From assembly GCA_005879435.1 (NCBI GenBank), contig VBKX01000571.1:1-10547 (forward strand): a stretch of DNA of 10,547 nt, in the 5' to 3' direction. The notes under the pieces are model-generated. The model was not told the DNA's origin. It saw only the letters and a program-made list of their open reading frames with translations, and did not search any database. Position numbers and translations under genes: made by a program. Shown in pieces: positions 6,638 to 10,547 of this stretch; within the stretch, counting starts at the first letter, position 1; each line of letters begins with the position of its first letter. Source of the stretch: Deltaproteobacteria bacterium. Lineage in GTDB: Bacteria; Desulfobacterota; Binatia; UBA9968.

Positions 6638-6675
6638 AAAAACCGAGGAATTAGGAAACCATGGAGTTTCTTCGG
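6638..6675 (-). terminator. Weak terminator-like hairpin after the VWA genes
   Basis: On the minus strand GAAAC and GTTTC form a 5-bp stem (6670-6655), framed by CCGA (6675-6672) and TCGG (6646-6643) that can also pair, followed by TTTTT (6642-6638). The internal loop is uneven, so stability is modest. It lies 16 nt after the corrected VWA stop at 6691 and just before the M23 promoter, the right place for an operon end. Confidence 0.3.
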
Positions 6676-6690
6676 AACCGTGGAAAGTCC

Positions 6691-9223
6691 TCAATCGGGC
6701 TCGGAAAAGGCAAACTTTCGCAACACCACCTCGAAAAGAAACAGGCAGAACGCAAGAATGATGAAAGGCTGTTTGATGGGTACGTAAGTGTGCCCGCACC
6801 GACTGTGGATTGATCTCACCGCCAGTAGCCTCCGCTATGCGAGACAATAGACGGTTATTGAATTCCGACCGCGGTATCTCACTATTCAAATCGTAGGCGA
6901 GAGTATATCCCACGGCTGGAAATGGAATTCTACGCCCACCTCGCTCCTCCGCCAGATCAATCCGATAATCACCCTGTTGCGATATGGGTAAGACGGCTTG
7001 ATAATGCCCGGGCGCTAATTTCGTCAAATATCCCTGCGCTTTCGTTGGGTTTCCATTAATAGCGAATCGGTAGTGGCTGTTAGCGCTGGCCTCGTCGTAG
7101 ATCGATAGATCTAGGACCGTGCGGTTTTCAGAGTAACTGACCCTGATGTCGTGCGCTGGGATTAGGTTCTCTTCCGGCGGATTCAGCCAATCCAAAAGAT
7201 GGCCCCAGAAGCTTTGTAAACCGCTCCATTGAATCCAGTTCCGACTCCAGCGACCCTCTAAATCGGTTGTCAGGGCAATGGATTTTCCTCTTCCGTACCG
7301 CCAGGAGGCCATTAGCGGCCAGCGGCGGTCGGATCGGGCAATCGTTAAGTCCTGGTGAGCATTTTTCTTGAGTTCAGTGTCCATGAAACCAAGCACGGAT
7401 GGATAGGTTCGTACGCCGAACCCGGCGAGTAGCTCCGAACCCCGCTCTTGGATCGGTGTCCATGGCCCTTCCTTTTCCGGTTCGTCCTTAGTTTTATCTT
7501 GGAGTTGCTCCAGGACAATCTGAGGCAGAGTCGACGGGTCCGTGACATGGTGAAATAGACCGCCGCCATATTGACTGATTCGCTTCATGATGCGCACATC
7601 CGCCTCCGAACTGAGGGCCACGGCGGAGACAGTGATCTTAAGGTCGTTTTTCATCATGCCGACCAGATCGACCAATTCGCCCTGGCTGCCGCGCGTAACT
7701 CCGTCGCTTAACAGAATGATGTGCTTGCTTGACGCGTTGGTCCGTTCCAGTTGGCGTTTGGCTTCCAGCAGCGCGGGCAAAAAGTACGTTTGGCCGCCAG
7801 GCTTGAGACGATCGATTTGAGCGTCGACGACGCCGCGCAGTCGCGCCATGGTTTCCAAGTAGACCACCACGAAGGGACTGTCATCGAAACCGACCACTCC
7901 TAGCAGATCGATATCACGCAACTGCCGTGCTACGGCTTTGGCAGCCTCTTTGGCGTAAATGATCCGGTTGTCGTCGCGCATACTACCTGACTTATCAACC
8001 ACTAAGACAACCGCGCGGTTTTTCTCTTGTCGCTTTGGCGGCTCTTTTGGCTCCACCGGTAGAATATTTTCGATGGGCGTTTGGCGATAACTCGCCGGGG
8101 CAAAGCTGGCGTCGGCGCCGAGCATTATAAATCCATTACCTTCGGCGGTATGTCGTTCGATCGAGGCTAGATATCCGGAGGCGAAACGGTCACGCTCGGC
8201 ATTGTTAAAGATTACGATCTTGTAACCGGTCGGCGCCGGTGCGGTTTCCGGCCGGCGTACGGTAACCTCAAGTCCTTGTCGTTTAATTATTTCTTCCAAG
8301 TAGCGACCTGCGCCGCTCTGGCCGTTGACGAGCAAAACCTTGCTTTTAGCTCGTGTGGTCACCCATGCGACAGCGTGATTGTCGGACGGATAGCGGTCGG
8401 TGCGCGCGTCACGGGCTGAAAAGCTCGCTTGAAAAGAGGTCAGCGGACTGTCTCCCGGGGTCGTTTGGTACGCGAAGGTTTGACTTCCCGGATTCAATTT
8501 CACCGCGTCCGTCTTAATGACTTGGCCATTGCGTGTGAGCGTCAGAGTGCCTTCAACCGGGCGGTTGTTCTGATTATCGAGCACGGCTTTCAAGTTTACG
8601 CTTTCGCCGCTATTCCCCTCGGTCGGTGCCATCAGTTTTGCGACCGCGACGTTGGCGATCGCCGGACGCTCCGTTGGCAGCATCGGGTAAACCTTAATGC
8701 CGGCGGCTGCGAGTGCCGGCAAAAGTCGCTCGGCATTTCCTTGGTTTTCCCAGCCGTCGGTAAACAAGTAGAGACTCCGCGGCGCGGCCGGGAGCGTCAA
8801 AATCTGGTTGAAAAGATTCTCCAAATTGGTCTTCGACGGCTCTGTGGTGGCGGTTTTGGAATTATCCTGATCCAACAACTCACGCCAGTTGGCTGCTTCG
8901 AGCGCGGACGCGCCAAAAACGAAGACACGATCGTTGTGGCTGGTTGACGGCATGATGCCGGTCGACTTTTTCATCCAATCCCGCATCGCAGGCGGGATGC
9001 TGTCTGACACGTCGTAAGCGAAAAGCCGCTCCTGGTCGCGTGATTCCTTGCTCGTGGATTGCGGATCGGCGAGCGTGAAGATCACCAGCGCCAGAATAAT
9101 CGTCCGGGCGATCAGCACCGGCAAGCGACGGTCGCGGAAGCGAAACCAAAGAAGCGGCAAAGCGAGCATGAGCCAGAGAAAATACGGTTTGGCAAAGGTG
9201 ATATGGGTGAGCAGAGTTTTCAT
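6691..9223 (-). CDS. Large membrane protein with two VWA domains and a glutamine-amidotransferase-like middle; frame change near C-terminus
   Basis: The protein starts at ATG 9223, overlapping the upstream gene by ATGA; a longer reading to 9292 is only the overlap with that gene. Two N-terminal membrane helices (about 13-28 and 35-52) precede VWA domain 1 with DVSDS (71-75) and FTDG (154-157). A domain with Ig/CARDB-like strands follows (about 190-290), then a class I glutamine-amidotransferase-like fold (about 294-390, from KVLLVNGQSGAGRYLEEII). VWA domain 2 has a full MIDAS: DKSGS (410-414), T479 and LLSDG (504-508). The segment ASWRYGRGKSIALTTDLEGRWS (639-660) is typical of these proteins. 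After residue 810 the frame changes: in the next frame the expected last helix FIILAFCLFLFEVVLRK appears and ends with TGA at 6693-6691. Unrepaired, the frame runs to 6590 with random-looking sequence. Such proteins often sit beside BatA-like and MoxR/DUF58 genes; the function is unknown. Confidence 0.9.
6778..6806 (-). other. Frame-change site near the 3' end of the large VWA gene
   Basis: The starting frame is good through GGEINPQSVR (codon CGG at 6796). The family-like C-terminus HTYVPIKQPF is in the next frame, from about 6792. The phase change equals a loss of 2 mod 3 or a gain of 1 mod 3. A larger out-of-frame deletion of the variable linker or a single-base insertion would both fit, because the family spacing here varies. 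Confidence 0.75.
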
Positions 9224-10547
9224 CGAATTGACACCGGGCGGCCGGAAAAGCGGCGGAGATTGCTCGAACTCATGCGCGGGTTGATGAACCACTCGATAAA
9301 AAACAGCAAGAGCGAGGCTAGTAGGAGATAGGGCCAGAAAGTAAACAATGTCGACGCGCTGCCTGAGCTCTTGCTTGTGTCATGGAGTTCGATCGGCGAC
9401 GGCGTTCGCAGATCGGACTCATTTGTATCCGCTAAATTACGCGCATAGACGTCAATCTCGCGGCCGCGCTGGCGCTGATAAATTCCCTGCTGAAAGGTTT
9501 CCAAGAAATTTACACTTCCCGGTTTCAGCGCTACTTTGTTGCCCGCAGGCGCGATAAGAAAGTCACCAGGTTGCAGCGCGCCCAGGGGAATTGGCTCTCC
9601 GGTAGCCTGCCCTCTCGAGACGCCGCTTTCAAAAAACCAATCGAGAAAATTCAATGTAAAAATCGACATCGGTAGGTTCTCACGTCCCAGATAGGGCAGA
9701 GGATCGAAGCCCAGAGCTAGGTAACGCGCGCCTTGCCGTTCTACCGCGAAAGCCAGAGCGCCGCCCGGGGTTTCGATAATTACGTCACCGGCAGTTTGTG
9801 GCTTCAAAGGACGGGCATAGGTCGGGCGAAACAGACTAAAATTGATGTATCGAGTTAACGCATGCGGTTCGCGCCAGCTGGAAATCTGCACATTGCTAAT
9901 CGGTGCGCCGAGGTCAACAAGAGGGCTGCTCTCGGGCGGCAGAATGAAGAGCGCTGGATTCTCCGGCAGCGCGCCAGGCGCAGCAAAATGGAATATCTCC
10001 AAACCGTAGCCGGTGCGCTCGGACTTTTCGTACGCGGCGGGGTTAATGACATCAACGCTGACACCCGGGATGGATTTTAAACTGTTTACTGACTGCGGGC
10101 GCGGCGTGATCGCAAGGATGTGCAGATTGCGCGATGCGGGCGCGCCGTCCGTCAAACGTCGCCGTGGCCGTCTTCTCGCCGGCGACCACGAGTTCGCGGC
10201 TCGCCAGCCTTGTGCCGCCTCCCTTGAGAACGATTGAGATCTTTTCGTCCCGGGGCGAATAATTGGTCACAGCCACGCTGGCTTCTAAGCGCGCGTTGAC
10301 AAGCGAAGAACGGTGAATCTCGAAGGTGGTGACAGCCAGATTTGATTTTGGTTGTCCGACTGAAATGACACGTACGACGGTGGCCTGGCCGCTGGCAGGA
10401 TGATCAGTAACGAAATAGACCCGCTGATATTTTCGTTCGCGCGCCAAGCGGTTTAGCACGCTGTCGTAATCAACTGGCGGATCGCCGAGATCGAACGACG
10501 TGATGTTGGGGACGATCGCCCTTGCTTCGGTTGGGCTCAAGGCTGCG
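9220..10547 (-). CDS. BatA-like VWA-domain membrane protein, C-terminal part; frame-disrupted, cut by window edge
   Basis: The gene enters from the right edge. The first frame (10546 to about 10148) holds the end of a VWA domain, with RVYFVTDHPASGQ (the D of VTD fits a MIDAS position) and VRVISVGQPKSNLAVT, then a strand-rich segment with ASVAVTNYSPRDEKISIVL. At about 10150 the frame changes, and the protein goes on with APASRNLHILAITP, LKSIPGVSVDVINP, the loop FILPPESSPLVDLG, and ALGFDPLPYLGRENL. It ends with one membrane helix, FWPYLLLASLLLFFIEWFI, and TGA at 9222-9220. This order (VWA, Ig-like, amidotransferase-like, C-terminal helix) is that of proteins annotated as BatA or VWA-domain proteins next to MoxR ATPases. 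A conserved linker of about 30 residues seems to be missing at the frame change. The N-terminal membrane region and most of the VWA domain lie outside the window. The precise function is unknown. Confidence 0.85.
10141..10155 (-). other. Frame-change site in the BatA-like gene
   Basis: The minus strand reads TTTGACGGACGGCGCG. The upstream frame gives A-T-F-D-G and then loses sense (RRARIAQS); the downstream frame gives D-G-A-P-A-S-R-N-L. The tandem GACGGACGG is a short direct repeat right at the joint, as expected for deletion or misjoining between short repeats. The phase change is the same as in alaS and in the large VWA gene. Confidence 0.75.

Noticed and set aside
6590..6690. Last 33 codons of the uncorrected VWA frame as true C-terminus
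   Set aside because: The sequence has no membrane helix or family likeness and runs through a promoter; the next frame supplies the expected helix and stop at 6691.
8429..8947. Plus-strand open frame of 172 codons
   Set aside because: It is antisense to the large VWA gene and has no recognisable motifs or start signals.
9224..9292. Upstream extension of the large VWA gene to 9292
   Set aside because: The extra 23 residues are the other-frame reading of the upstream gene's end; ATG 9223 gives the family N-terminus and a standard ATGA overlap.
1..10547. Mobile elements, CRISPR arrays, tRNA or rRNA genes
   Set aside because: I found no transposase-like protein, regularly spaced repeats or RNA gene signature; the only sizeable gap is 226 nt.

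Overview
The window is almost wall-to-wall coding, and every convincing gene lies on the minus strand, so the genes are described here from right to left (transcription order). Base composition is moderately GC-rich. The conserved order pgpA-cinA-thpR-recA-recX-alaS, an MepM-like M23 peptidase and the RecA/AlaRS sequences suggest a Gram-negative bacterium of the broad Deltaproteobacteria-like group (Desulfobacterota, Methylomirabilota, Binatota and relatives). That placement is inference. No tRNA, rRNA, insertion sequence, CRISPR array or phage gene was seen.

Layout in transcription order: (1) 10547-9220, the C-terminal part of a BatA-like VWA membrane protein, running off the window edge. 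(2) 9223-6691, a large membrane protein with two VWA domains and a glutamine-amidotransferase-like middle, overlapping gene 1 by 4 nt (ATGA). (3) A short gap with a weak terminator-like hairpin and a good sigma70-type promoter (TTGACA-17-TATTAG). (4) 6587-5175, an M23 (LytM/MepM-like) cell-wall endopeptidase. (5) 5174-4949, the only other gap, holding hairpins and no certain gene. (6) 4948-1, a tight operon: pgpA (phosphatidylglycerophosphatase A), cinA (competence/damage protein with NMN deamidase domain), thpR (RNA 2',3'-cyclic phosphodiesterase), recA, recX and alaS (cut by the window edge). Spacings are -4, 2, 12, about 15 and 7 nt. recA therefore has no upstream region of its own, although it has the best Shine-Dalgarno in the window.

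The most unusual property is a set of four localised lesions in otherwise well-preserved genes. alaS has lost about 17-20 codons with a change of frame, removing class II motif 3. cinA has lost about 33 codons in frame, including the conserved DTN region. The large VWA gene changes frame just before its last membrane helix. The BatA-like gene changes frame in mid-gene, apparently with loss of a conserved linker. All three frame-changing lesions have the same phase. Sequence on both sides of each lesion is intact, so recent small deletions or assembly errors are much more likely than old gene decay. In addition, recX has no ATG, GTG or TTG start before its conserved N-terminus and lies in the same frame as the recA amber stop. 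I found no strong case for a wholly new system; the lesion pattern and the recA/recX junction are the things to check.
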